Shown one piece after another: positions 1 to 9,500 of a stretch of 64,000 nucleotides of DNA. A model generated the notes under the pieces. That model was given only the letters and a program-made list of their open reading frames with translations, made no database searches and was not told where the DNA came from. The stretch spans positions 434,001 through 498,000 of the forward strand of contig CBDATE010000028.1 in assembly GCA_965199815.1 (NCBI GenBank), in the 5' to 3' direction. The DNA is from Azotimanducus sp965199815. GTDB lineage: Bacteria; Pseudomonadota; Gammaproteobacteria; Pseudomonadales; Azotimanducaceae. The translations under genes were made by a program, and so were the position numbers. Positions within the stretch are counted from its first letter, which is position 1. Each line of letters begins with the position of its first letter.

Positions 1-44
1 TGAGCGATCTGGCGACAAGCATGGACATCATGGGGTACTCCGAG

Positions 45-238
45 TCTGACCCAGGCTCACATGTGAACCTGGGTCAGAGCATACTTGGTATGTCCTGATC
101 AAGTCCATCCGTGGACTTGATCAGATTCGCAAATCAGAAGTACGCTGCTGATTTGCTCGCAGATTCAATGCCTTACGGCACTGAATCTGGCGGCACATCC
201 GTGTGCCGCACGGGAAACTCTGTTATTCAGAGTTTCCC
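45..238. repeat. Hairpin array A, downstream of the TonB receptor gene
   Basis: This stretch is a string of short inverted repeats with almost no spacer. Stems are 45-55/68-78 (11 bp, with a perfect TCACATGTGA palindrome in the loop), 95-107/112-124 (13 bp, loop TCCG), 129-137/148-156 (9 bp), 161-172/177-188 (12 bp with one mismatch), 190-197/202-209 (8 bp, loop TCCG) and 212-222/228-238 (11 bp, loop TTATT). The last stem touches the stop codon of the receptor gene at 239. The part from about 82 recurs in the same orientation at 3063-3291. No T-run follows, so it is not a standard intrinsic terminator, although it could stabilise or end the receptor transcript. Bases 1-44 show nothing else. 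Confidence 0.85.
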
Positions 239-2449
239 TTACAGCGAATAGGATGCCGTCACACGGTAGTGACGGGGCGCACCCGGCTCGACCCAGACAT
301 CTGCATAGGAATTGGTGTAGTAGGTCTCGTCGAATGCGTTGTCGAGATCCAGGCGGATGGCGAGCCTCTCCGTGGGCAGGATTTCACCGAAGAAGCGCAC
401 CGTCGTGTAACTCGGCAGGTTGAAGTCGAACGCAGTAAAGCCTGGCCGCTCGTCGGTGTATTGAACGCCGAAGCCGGCCTGTGCAGGCATGCCTGCCAGC
501 GCGAAGTTCTGGCTGACTTGCAGGTTCACCTGATGCCTTGGCGAATTGATGAGTTGATCGCCATCCTCGATTCTCGCCGCCCAGTCAACTTCAAGGTTGC
601 TGTTGGTGTATTCAGCGTCGATATAAGCGTAGGAGAGCCACAGGTCGAAGCCGGTCGCGAAGGCCAGGCTGGTGTCGATTTCCACGCCGCGGCTACGCGC
701 CTTGCCTGCATCTCTCGAGAAGAACCCGGCTGCGACGGCTTCCGGTCGGTCGTCGTTCACGAGGATGTTGCTTTGCTCCACCTGGAACAGCGACAGGGTG
801 AGTGAGCCGGAAACCCCTGCGGAAATCTCTGCCGCATCGAGCTTCAGCCCGACCTCCGCAGATTCCGTGATGTTCGGATTGTGTTGTTGCCCCTGATAGT
901 CGGAGCCGGCTTGTTGGCGGAAGCCTTCGCCATAGGCGGCGTAGAGGCTTGCCCTCGCATTCAGTGAATACACCACGCCAAGCTGCGGCGAGACACGGGT
1001 GTCCGAGGTACTGGTCTTCGTCACGGGCAGTGCGCGCAGGTTGGTCAAATCCTGCTCGAAGTCATCCCAGCGCAAGCCAAGACGCACCTGCAGGCGATCA
1101 CCGAGGTGTATTTGATCCTGAATATAGAAGCCGAGCCCGGCCAGATCTTCATCCCGGTGGGTGTTTGGCCCGGGTGTCGGTTGCGGATACTGGCCATAGG
1201 TCGGGTTCAATATGTCCAGCAAGAGATAGGCCGCGGGGTCGAGCGTACTGATATCTGTGCCTTCCGGAAACCACGCGGGTCGGTAGCGCAAGATGAACCA
1301 GTTGAGGTTGAAACGGTCGTAGTCCCCGCCCGCGAGCAGCCTGTGGCGAAACGCACCGGTGGTGAACTCGCCAGCCACTTCAGCGCGGGCGACGAAGTAA
1401 TCCGAATCGAATTCCCGATAGCGGAAAAACCGTGACAGGGTTCGTCCATCCAGAAAATAGGTCTGGCGTCCGCCGAAGTTGGTTTCCGATGCGCTGCCTG
1501 CAAAGGTGGTATCTCGATAACCAAGACCGGCCAGCAGGCTCCAGTTGTCGGAGAAGTTGTGCTGGGCTTCGAGCTGATGGCCGAGCACCTCTGTTTCGAC
1601 AGGCCCGTCACCGGGTTCACCAACGAAGGTTGTACGCGGCGTGAAGCCATGGGACTCCGAATAGGCAACACCCCGATCGAAGGGAATTTCCTGCTTCGTG
1701 TACTCTGTTTCGTAGGTCATGCGAGTGGCTTCGGAGATGTCCCAGGTGACCGATGGATACAAGCCCATGCGCTCGGTCTCAACCGTGTCTCTGAAACTCT
1801 GTGCATCATCAAGGAAGGCAACGAGGCGCAGCCCCCACTCATCGCCCGCTCCGGCGGTGGTTTGGACATCACCTTCGAGGCGCATCTGGTCCCAGCGCCC
1901 GTATGATGCCCGCAGATCTGCGCTCGTCTCGAATTGTGGCCGTTTGGTCACGAGATTGACCGTACCACCGGGCTCGCCACGTCCGAACAGCGCTGAGCGT
2001 GGTCCCTTGAGCACCTCCACGGACTCGATGCCTGCCAAATCCCGCGGGCCGGCGAAGCCGCGCCCGGCGTTGAATCCATTGACCAGAAATCCGCTGGGCA
2101 GGTTGATATCCCCGGCAAATCCGCGCACTGAAAAGGCATTCCACAGACCGCCGAAGTTGTTCTGGCGGGCAACGGATGCCGCGAGGTCCAGTGCCTCATC
2201 GAGGTTGAGTGCGCCGACCTGTCGCAGGAGCTCCTCTGCAATGATCTGGTCCGCCGAGGGTTTCTCCTGCTCATCGAAATTGCCTCGGTAGGCGCGACGT
2301 TCGCCAACCACGAAAATCTCCTCCACGATTTGTTCGGAGACATCTGGCTGTGAGGTTTCCGCTGCCACTGGCAGCACATGGGAGCAGGCGAGGGTGGTGG
2401 CGAATGCGAGTGCCACCGGTTTCAATATGTGGTTGGTTTGGTGAGTCAT
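239..2449 (-). CDS. TonB-dependent siderophore receptor
   Basis: A 736-residue outer-membrane receptor that would import a ferric siderophore or similar metal chelate using TonB-ExbBD energy. Residues 1-30 form a signal peptide ending LPVAA. A TonB-box-like segment EEIFVVG lies at 43-49. The plug domain spans about 70-180 and has the motif SVEVLKGPRSALFGRGEPGG, typical of the FhuA/FpvA branch; the rest is the 22-strand barrel, ending YRVTASYSL. Length is normal for the family. The start is supported by GGAG four bases upstream of the ATG. No Fur-box-like sequence was recognised in the 124 bp upstream. It probably shares a transcript with the small gene at 2574-2852. The substrate cannot be told from sequence; copper or other metal chelates remain possible given the His-rich neighbour. 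Confidence 0.93.
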   Translation of the reverse strand: MTHQTNHILKPVALAFATTLACSHVLPVAAETSQPDVSEQIVEEIFVVGERRAYRGNFDEQEKPSADQIIAEELLRQVGALNLDEALDLAASVARQNNFGGLWNAFSVRGFAGDINLPSGFLVNGFNAGRGFAGPRDLAGIESVEVLKGPRSALFGRGEPGGTVNLVTKRPQFETSADLRASYGRWDQMRLEGDVQTTAGAGDEWGLRLVAFLDDAQSFRDTVETERMGLYPSVTWDISEATRMTYETEYTKQEIPFDRGVAYSESHGFTPRTTFVGEPGDGPVETEVLGHQLEAQHNFSDNWSLLAGLGYRDTTFAGSASETNFGGRQTYFLDGRTLSRFFRYREFDSDYFVARAEVAGEFTTGAFRHRLLAGGDYDRFNLNWFILRYRPAWFPEGTDISTLDPAAYLLLDILNPTYGQYPQPTPGPNTHRDEDLAGLGFYIQDQIHLGDRLQVRLGLRWDDFEQDLTNLRALPVTKTSTSDTRVSPQLGVVYSLNARASLYAAYGEGFRQQAGSDYQGQQHNPNITESAEVGLKLDAAEISAGVSGSLTLSLFQVEQSNILVNDDRPEAVAAGFFSRDAGKARSRGVEIDTSLAFATGFDLWLSYAYIDAEYTNSNLEVDWAARIEDGDQLINSPRHQVNLQVSQNFALAGMPAQAGFGVQYTDERPGFTAFDFNLPSYTTVRFFGEILPTERLAIRLDLDNAFDETYYTNSYADVWVEPGAPRHYRVTASYSL

Positions 2450-2573
2450 TTTCTCCGATCCGTTCGGTATGCGTCAGCATGTGAAAGTGTGCAACGGCAA
2501 TGGCAGCGCAGAATGTGCACGGGTGGTGGGCGAGGGATGCGCGAGCGCCACCGCCACCGCGAAGCCAGGGAAA

Positions 2574-2852
2574 TCAGGCAGGCTGGATCGAAGGCGGGCC
2601 TGTGGACGGCGGCAGAACGGAGTTCGCGGGCTTTGCCGGTGCTTGCCGCGCAGATTCGGGCACAGCGACGACACAGGCGAGGAACGCTGGTTCGGCGGAG
2701 TGTGTTGTTGCCCCGAAACCTTCCTGCTCATCGTTCAGGATGGCATAACAGTGGATGCCATTGTGGTCGTGGGGATGCGAACCAAATTCACCGGCATGTG
2801 CGACGGAGAACGCCTGCCCGATGAGAAACAGGATGATCGCGAACTTCTGCAT
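2574..2852 (-). CDS. Small secreted His-containing protein, DUF2946-like
   Basis: A 92-residue protein starting at the ATG at 2852. The first 20 residues (MQKFAIILFLIGQAFSVAHA) are a good signal peptide. The mature part begins with a His-rich stretch (HPHDHNGIHC) and ends in a Pro-rich tail (PPSTGPPSIQPA). Short secreted proteins with an N-terminal His/Cys patch and a Pro-rich end (DUF2946-type) often precede TonB-dependent receptors, and here the receptor follows after 124 bp on the same strand; that family assignment is an inference from shape. The open frame extends upstream to 2921, but that part runs into a repeat remnant and would spoil the signal peptide. The ribosome-binding site is weak. 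A periplasmic metal-handling role is possible but not shown. Confidence 0.6.
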   Translation of the reverse strand: MQKFAIILFLIGQAFSVAHAGEFGSHPHDHNGIHCYAILNDEQEGFGATTHSAEPAFLACVVAVPESARQAPAKPANSVLPPSTGPPSIQPA

Positions 2853-2894
2853 CAGGCTATTCTTGCACGATTTGCGTTCCGAGAGGGCAACCCC

Positions 2895-2921
2895 GAGTAA
2901 CAGAGTTTCCCCGTGTGGCAC
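2895..2921 (-). repeat. Inverted partial copy of the hairpin element
   Basis: The sequence GAGTAACAGAGTTTCCCC followed by GTGTGGCAC is a slightly diverged reverse complement of the last two hairpins of arrays A and B (202-228 and 3255-3281). It lies just upstream of the small secreted protein gene. It shows that the element exists in both orientations and as fragments. Confidence 0.7.
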
Positions 2922-3076
2922 TCATTCGCCTCTGACGGTTTTTGCAAAGCCCTGCGTACCAATGCCTGTGTACCAGTGTGCTACTCGAGTTGCGAGTACA
3001 CCAGTGTTTTGGGGTAGTATCCGTCATCATGGGTCAGGTGTTTGTGGCGAGGTGCCAGCACGATACTCAGTATGTT

Positions 3077-3291
3077 CTGATCAAGTCCATCCGTGGACTT
3101 GATCAGATTCGCAAATCAGAAATGTCAGCGGGCACATCCATGTGCCCGCCCCTTCGGGCGGCTGCGCCGTGCATTTTTGCTGTCCTGCAAAAATGTGATT
3201 CTGATTTGCTCGCAGATTCAATGCCTTACGGCACTGAATCTGGCGGCACATCCGTGTGCCGCACGGGAAACTCTGTTATTCAGAGTTTCCC
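3077..3291. repeat. Hairpin array B, upstream of the giant surface-protein gene
   Basis: Second, longer copy of array A in the same orientation. Stems: 3077-3089/3094-3106 (13 bp, loop TCCG), 3111-3121/3199-3209 (11 bp, outer stem), and inside its loop 3128-3136/3141-3149 (9 bp, loop TCCA), 3146-3151/3156-3161 (6 bp, loop CTTC) and 3172-3180/3187-3195 (9 bp). Then come 3214-3225/3230-3241, 3243-3250/3255-3262 (loop TCCG) and 3265-3275/3281-3291 (loop TTATT). The flanking hairpins match array A nearly base for base; the three inner hairpins are absent from A. The sequence from 2922 to 3062 holds no gene; it contains only a weak 6-bp stem at 2982-2987/2993-2998. Confidence 0.87.
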
Positions 3292-3354
3292 TCATGTGTT
3301 CTTGAAAGGCCAGAGGATGCCGTGTCACTTGGCCCTCTTCGGCTTCAGCAGGGT
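3291..3354 (-). repeat. Dispersed ~62-bp repeat, copy 1
   Basis: On the minus strand this segment aligns over its full length with 62790-62851 on the plus strand, with an identical core CGGCATCCTCTGGCCT. In the matching frame both translate to EGQV.RHPLA....H, so substitutions have largely kept the peptide. It abuts hairpin array B directly. No open gene surrounds it here. Confidence 0.75.
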
Positions 3355-3390
3355 TGAAATCAGGAATTGAAATCAGGAGCTGATTTTGTG
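3354..3390 (+). promoter_or_regulatory. Tandem 13-bp duplication carrying a strong ribosome-binding site and GTG
   Basis: TTGAAATCAGGAA (3354-3366) is followed directly by TTGAAATCAGGAG (3367-3379). The second copy contains AGGAG (3375-3379), spaced 8 bases from a GTG at 3388. That GTG is in frame with the giant protein through the C21 tract. It is the best-placed ribosome-binding site for the giant frame, and it competes with the ATG at 3553, which has the better signal peptide but no clear Shine-Dalgarno sequence. Confidence 0.5.
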
Positions 3391-3468
3391 CTTTCGGAAA
3401 GTGCAAACGAGGAAATATGGCAAGGCGGAAATGGTCACCCCCATGAAATCGCCAGGAGTGCACATATT

Positions 3469-3519
3469 TTCTCGCCCTCCTTCTCGCTTTCTTTCTCGCC
3501 CCCCCCCCCCCCCCCCCCC
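3469..3519 (+). repeat. 12-bp pyrimidine repeats leading into a C21 homopolymer (candidate phase-variation tract)
   Basis: TTCTCGC begins at 3469, 3481 and 3493, giving three degenerate 12-bp units. The third runs into 21 consecutive cytosines (3499-3519). In the frame of the giant protein the tract is exactly seven Pro codons. Long poly-C tracts next to or within surface-protein genes are classic slipped-strand phase-variation sites (for example Bordetella fimbrial promoters and Neisseria adhesin/pilin-associated genes). Tract length is also the part of this window most likely to be mis-sequenced. Confidence 0.8.
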
Positions 3520-3552
3520 GAAAATTTCTGTCCTGATGGCCGCTCAGGCCGC

Positions 3553-6500
3553 ATGACGAGGTGGTCGGCATCAAGCTACTGGCTCCTGCTCGTCATCGTC
3601 ACATGTGCCCTGACCAGCCAATCACTGCGAGCCGAAACCTCCGTCTCCATCACCGGTATCAGCAAATCCGAGTACGTTGAAGGGGAGGAAATCACCTTTC
3701 AGGTGACCGCGACCGATACGTCCCTGAGAAACTTCGGTGTTCAGGTATTGATTGCGATCACGGCGCGTGGCGGCTATGTCGCGAGGAGTTCGGAGACGCG
3801 CACGATTCGGTTCTTTGACGGCGGTAATCGCCAGAGCGCTACTGAGAGTCAGACGGTGCGCATTCGCACGACAAATGATGCTCTGGACCGTCCCGATGGT
3901 TTGGTCACGGTGCGTTTGCAAAGCGGTTTCGGGTTTAGCACAAACTCGAGCAACCAGGTATTACTGGTGGGGGTCAGCTTGGACCAGGCGAGACGCACCT
4001 TCACCATCCGTGACGATGACGAACTGCCTGGCTCGCCCACTGACTTCACGGCCGAGTCCGGTGCCGGGATCATGACGCTCAGCTGGACCCCGCCCACCGA
4101 TACAGGCAAGTTGAACGGCCAGGCGGTCACCATCGCCAGGCATGAGCTGCGCTGGGCGGAAGCATCGAACAACATCGCGAATGTGCCTTGGGTGCAGTGG
4201 CAAGGCAGCACCGGAAATTACCGCATTGAAGGCCTGGCTGTGCACAAACGTCACTCCTTTCAGGTGCGCGCGGTGACACAAACCGGTGCCGGCCCCATCG
4301 CTTCCACCTCCGCCGTGCAGATCAACAACGCGCCCACCGTGACCCTGAACTCCATCGCCGCGACCATGTACTCCGGCGAAGGTATCAGTCTTGTCGCAAC
4401 TGGTTCCGATGCCGACACGAGCGACACCCTGCGCTACATCTGGAGTACCGACCCGCCCAACCTGGGCGTTTTCAGTAACTCCGATGCTGCGCCGACCTGG
4501 ACCGCGCCCTGGGTGCGCCTTCCCACCGAGGTGACCCTTCAGGTGGAGGTGAGCGATGGCAGTCAGCAGGCCAGTGCCAGCCAAAAGATCACGGTCAACC
4601 CGGTGGTGCTGCGCCTCACCTCCGTAGGGTCGAGCGTCCCCGAACGGCAACAAACGGTCGGGTTCCTTCTGTCAGTGACCGATTCGATAGGTGCCAGGGA
4701 GGCTCCGGTGGAGGTTACCGCAAGCGTCCGCGTGAATGCCCCGAATGTCGAACTGGTGAACCCGCCCGCCTCGGTCACCATTCCCGTTGGCCAGTCGAGC
4801 GCCAGCTTCTCGGTGCAATATCGTGGCAACCTCATGGACAACCCTGACCGCCAGGTCACAGTGACTCTGCGGCCAAACGACTGGTACACGCCGTCTCCCG
4901 GCAAATCGACCGCCACCATCACGATTACCGACGACGATGACCCGCCAACCTCGGCACCGAGCGGGCTCACGGCTTCCGCCGGCTATCGGCAGGTGACGCT
5001 GTCCTGGACTGCGCCGACACAGACGGGTTTGTTGAATGGTGCCGCGGCACCGATTACCGGTTACGAGTATCGCGTGGCGGCCACCACCACGGCACTGGCG
5101 GATGCCCCCTGGGTTGCCATCCCCGACAGCGCCGAAGCTACCAGCCATATCGTGCCAAATCTGGCGCTGGAGACGGACTATGCCTTCGATGTGCGCGTCC
5201 GCACTGCCGTGGATGTAGGTCCGGCGAGTACTGGGGTCACCGCCACTACCCGCGGGCTGCCGAAGATATCGGTCACCAGTGCCACGAACGCGACCACCTT
5301 GGCCGAAGGTGGCGCGATTGAGTTCAACCTGAATGTCACCACGGGCGCGCTCGACAGGAACGGGCACCTGCGCGCCTACTTTCAGATAGTGGATGTGGAC
5401 GGGAGGCTGAGCAGCTCCGTGCCGCCGACCGAGATCACGATTCCCGGGGAGACGAGCAGCTACAGCTTCCGGCTTGCCACCAAAACGAACAATCTGGTGG
5501 ACGGCGACTCGCCCATCACTATCACTGTGCGCTCCGGTGCCGGTTATACCGTCGATACCGATGCCCCCAGCGTCCAGTTCACCATCGAGGATGACGATGA
5601 CTATCCGGGTGCCCCCACCGCCCTGACCAGCCAGGTGGGGTATCAGCAAACCATCTTGAGCTGGACAGCGCCGACAGACACCGGGCAGTTGAACGGGGTG
5701 GCCATCGCGCTCACCGGCTACGAATATCGGGTGGCTACGGACGAGTCCGGGCTGGGTACCGCGTTCTGGCAATCCATCTCCGCCAGCGTGACCAGCCACC
5801 CGATCATCCGCCTGGATTCGAATCAGGCGTACAGCATCCAGTTGCGGGCGCGCAATTCGCTCGGTGTCGGTGCCACCAGCGCGGTACACAGCTTCACCAC
5901 ACTGTCTCGCCCGACGATCTCGATCTTCGCGGATGCGCCCACCAGTGCGGTCGAGGGAACCAGCTTCAATGTGCGGCTGCGTTCCTCGCAGGTTGCGCCC
6001 GGTGAGGCTCTGTCGGTCAGCCTGGGCATCGAGGACTCGGGGGGGAACAGGACGGCTACCCTGGTAAGTGGCGTGGCCATAGCGGCCGGCTCGGATGAGG
6101 TCCTGTTTGAACTGTCAGTCAGAGAGGATGAAATTATCAACCCTTCATCGAAGGTGACTGTGCGGGTGGAGCCCGCATCCGACTATGCAATCGACACGGC
6201 CAACAGGGAAGTCGAGTTCACGATCACGGACAACGAGACCGCGCCGGGAGCACCGCAGGGCCTGACCGCCACGCCCGGCTATCGTCGCATCCATCTGGCG
6301 TGGTCGGTGCCGACGAATACCGGCACACTGAACGGCGTGGCCACTCCCGTCACGGGGTATGAATACCGCATCGCGCCGTCGGGCGAATCTATTGCCGATG
6401 CCGCCTGGCGGACGGTGGCGGGCGGTGCTGCCACCACCAGCGAATCTATCGTGAATCTCGAACAAACCACCGCCTATGCCATCGAGCTACGCGCGCGCAA

Positions 6501-9500
6501 CGCAGTGGCACCCGGCGTGGCGGCAACTGTGTCCACGACCACTCGGACACTGGTGGTTTCCATCAGACAAACCGGTGCCACCACCGTGACCGAAGGGCAG
6601 CGGAGCCTTCCCCCGACGGATCGGAACCGTCCGGAGTATTTCGTCGAAGTGAGCCCCCTGCCTATCGAGGAGAATCTGACCGTCAATCTCATGGTCACCG
6701 ACCCGGACGGGCTGGTGACCGGGCGAATCAGGTCCCCGGTGACCTTGGTGGCGGGCCAGGATTCAACCAGCAAGAGCCGGGAGTTCCTCACCAACCAGAA
6801 CCAGAAGATCAACACGACTGATGCGGTGGGGATTGCGCTCGCACCCGGCACCGGCTATCGGATTGACACGCGGGCTGACGACATCGAATACACCGTCAAC
6901 GATGATGACGCGACACCCAGTCAGGTGCTGCTCCTCACTGCGGCAAAAACCATCGACATGCTCACCTACACCTGGGCACCACCATCATCTTCCGGTCGGC
7001 AGGATGGTCGGGGGGTGCCGGTGCTGCGCTATGAAGTGCGGCACACCGCGAATGGCGGTGCGCTGGCCAGTCAGACTTGGGTGGCGCTTGATGGCGGTGC
7101 CCGTGCTCTGCGCTTCCAGTTGACCGGCCTCGCCAATAATCAGGCGGTGGATATGGAGGTGCGCGCGGTCAACAGGATTGGCCCGGGGCCATCGATCAGT
7201 ATCAATGCCAACTCGGTGCTCAATACCGCCCCGACGATCGAGCAGGTCTATGCTACCCGACCGATCGCGATGAGCGGTGACGATTTCTTTATTTTTGCCG
7301 AGGGTAGCGACCCGGATGCCGGAGATGAGATTACCTATAGTCTCGGCAGTGACGCAGGTAGCGTGGGTACCTATCTGCCGCCGAATCCGGAGGACAAGTT
7401 ACCCAGAGCCAGGTGGTCCTGGACGGCACCCGTGGTGCAGGTGGATACCGATGTGACGCTCACCGTGACGGTGCGCGACAGGCGTGGTCTGACCGCATCG
7501 CGCACGATCACTGTTCGCGTGTTGGTGCCGGTGATTTCGATTCGTGCCGTGCCGTCCGAAGGACCCGAAGGTGGTGCTGGCGATACCAACATGGCCAGCT
7601 TCGAACTCGGCGTCTCGGCTTCGGCCGAGCCCGCCGACACAGATCTGGGAGGCATCAACGTGGGCGTTGCGGAAGTCCCGCCAAGCGCCCTGGCGGTGAC
7701 CGACCGCTCGGCGCGCAGCGTGAGCTTGACTCGTGTGAGACAGAAAAAGACCATCACCTACAGTTTCACCGGCAACAATACGGATAACCCGGATCTGCCG
7801 CTGACGGTGAGCCTGCTGCCGGGCACGGGCTATGCGCTCGAGGAGAATGCGAGCACTGCCACCTACAGGGTGCAGGACGACGAGGCAGTACCCAGTGCGC
7901 CGCAGGACCTTGCGGCTACCGTTTACGTACAGCAGGTGACGTTGTCCTGGTCAGCACCTGCCGACCCCGGCGAGCGTAACGGCGCGGCCCTGCCGATCAC
8001 CGGCTACGAGTACCGGTTTGTCTCGACTACCGCCGCTGCCCTGCCCAGTGGAGAGTCACTGAATGTATGGAAGACGGTGCCCGGCGGCGGGGCGGCCACC
8101 AGCCATGACCTGACCGGCCTCGAGACCGGGGCGACCTATGCGTTTGAGGTGCGTGCACAGAATGCTCTGGGTGCCGGGCCCGCGGCCGACCGCATCGAAG
8201 CCACTCCCGTCAATTCAGTGCCGATGATCACCGTCTCCGGTCCCACAACGGTGGTTACCGGCGGGACAGTGGAGTTCATCGCCACGGTCACGGACCGGGA
8301 CCCGGGGCACACGCCAGTAGCCGTGTGGGCCGATCAGTGGACATCGCCACGGCTACCGCCCGGCACCTTCTCCGTTGATGGCGATATCCAGGGAAATTCC
8401 TTTACCAGCAACTCCGGGCAGATCGTCACCTGGACTGCTCCGGTGCTGTCCGAGGACAGGACTTACGAGATTAGACCGCAGGCCCGCGGGGATGGCACCA
8501 CCGATTACGGCCACACCACGCACACCATCAGGGTGAAGGTGCCGGTGGTGTCGCTGATTTTTCTGGGGTTCGATGAGAATTCCCGGGTGCCTGGTCGGCC
8601 GCTGGCCACATACGAGAACCCGCCAAGCACAAGCACGAACGGAGATCTCACCTATCAGAATGCGGGCACCGTGGGTGTCGTTCTCACCACGGGCGAGGGG
8701 GCGACGGCGGCAGATCCGGCCGGTCGCAGGGGGGTGGTGCCGGCCATCGACACCGTAGTTCACTTCGAGTTCGACGATCCGGACGGCTGGCTGAACGGCA
8801 GGCGCGTCCTCGAGAACAAGGCCGAGATCCTCAAGAAGCCGGGCAGGCCTAGCCACGTAATTTCCTTTTACGAGAATGAGTACGAAGGAAAGCCCTTTTC
8901 TAATGTTACCGAGTCCATGGACATATTGGCCGGCGAGACGCGAAGCGGATTCAAGGATGGGCTCCCGTTCACTGACTTCAGGAAGAACCAGGCGCGCACC
9001 TATGGATTCGTAATGCGGGGGGACATCTGGTACAACCGGGACGCGGTGGTGGGCGTGAGCCTGAAGCCGGGGCCGGGCTACAAGGTGAACGAGCAGCAGA
9101 AGTCCTTTCGCTTCACGGTTGTGAACGACGACTGGCCGCCGACCACGCCCACGGACCTTGTGGTGAGCTACGGTCGTTCGCGGGCGGATGTCAGTTGGGG
9201 GCCGGTCAGCTTCCCGGGCAGGATTGACGGATATGAAAGGACGGTTGCCTTTCGCTACGAGACCCGCTACGCGCCGGCCAGTGCGGACATCGACGACGTG
9301 GCCTGGACCAACACCTGCGGAGACGACTTCAGAACCGGCAACCAGGGAACCACAGCTTGCGGTTCCGAGAAGCATCGGACGCAGGCGCTGGAGAATCTGG
9401 AGGAAGGCAAGCAGTATCGTTTTCAGGTGCGCGCCGCGCATGTGGCCGACGTCAGTGCGCCGGCGGAGGTGTTGTTCACGGTGGCCAGGCCCGAGATCAG

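Noticed and set aside
45..238. Hairpin arrays as integron attC sites
   Set aside because: They are several independent perfect stems, not one long imperfect stem with R/L boxes; no integrase gene is present and the genes between them are not a typical gene cassette.
212..238. 11-bp hairpin as the intrinsic terminator of the receptor gene
   Set aside because: No T-run follows the stem on the minus strand, so only a general 3'-end role can be suggested.
203..805. Plus-strand frame overlapping the 3' end of the TonB receptor gene
   Set aside because: It lies antisense to a clear, full-length receptor gene, starts inside a hairpin array and has no recognisable domain.
3367..3369. TTG at 3367 as the start of the giant protein
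   Set aside because: It merely follows the nearest in-frame stop and has no well-spaced ribosome-binding site of its own; GTG 3388 or ATG 3553 are better supported.
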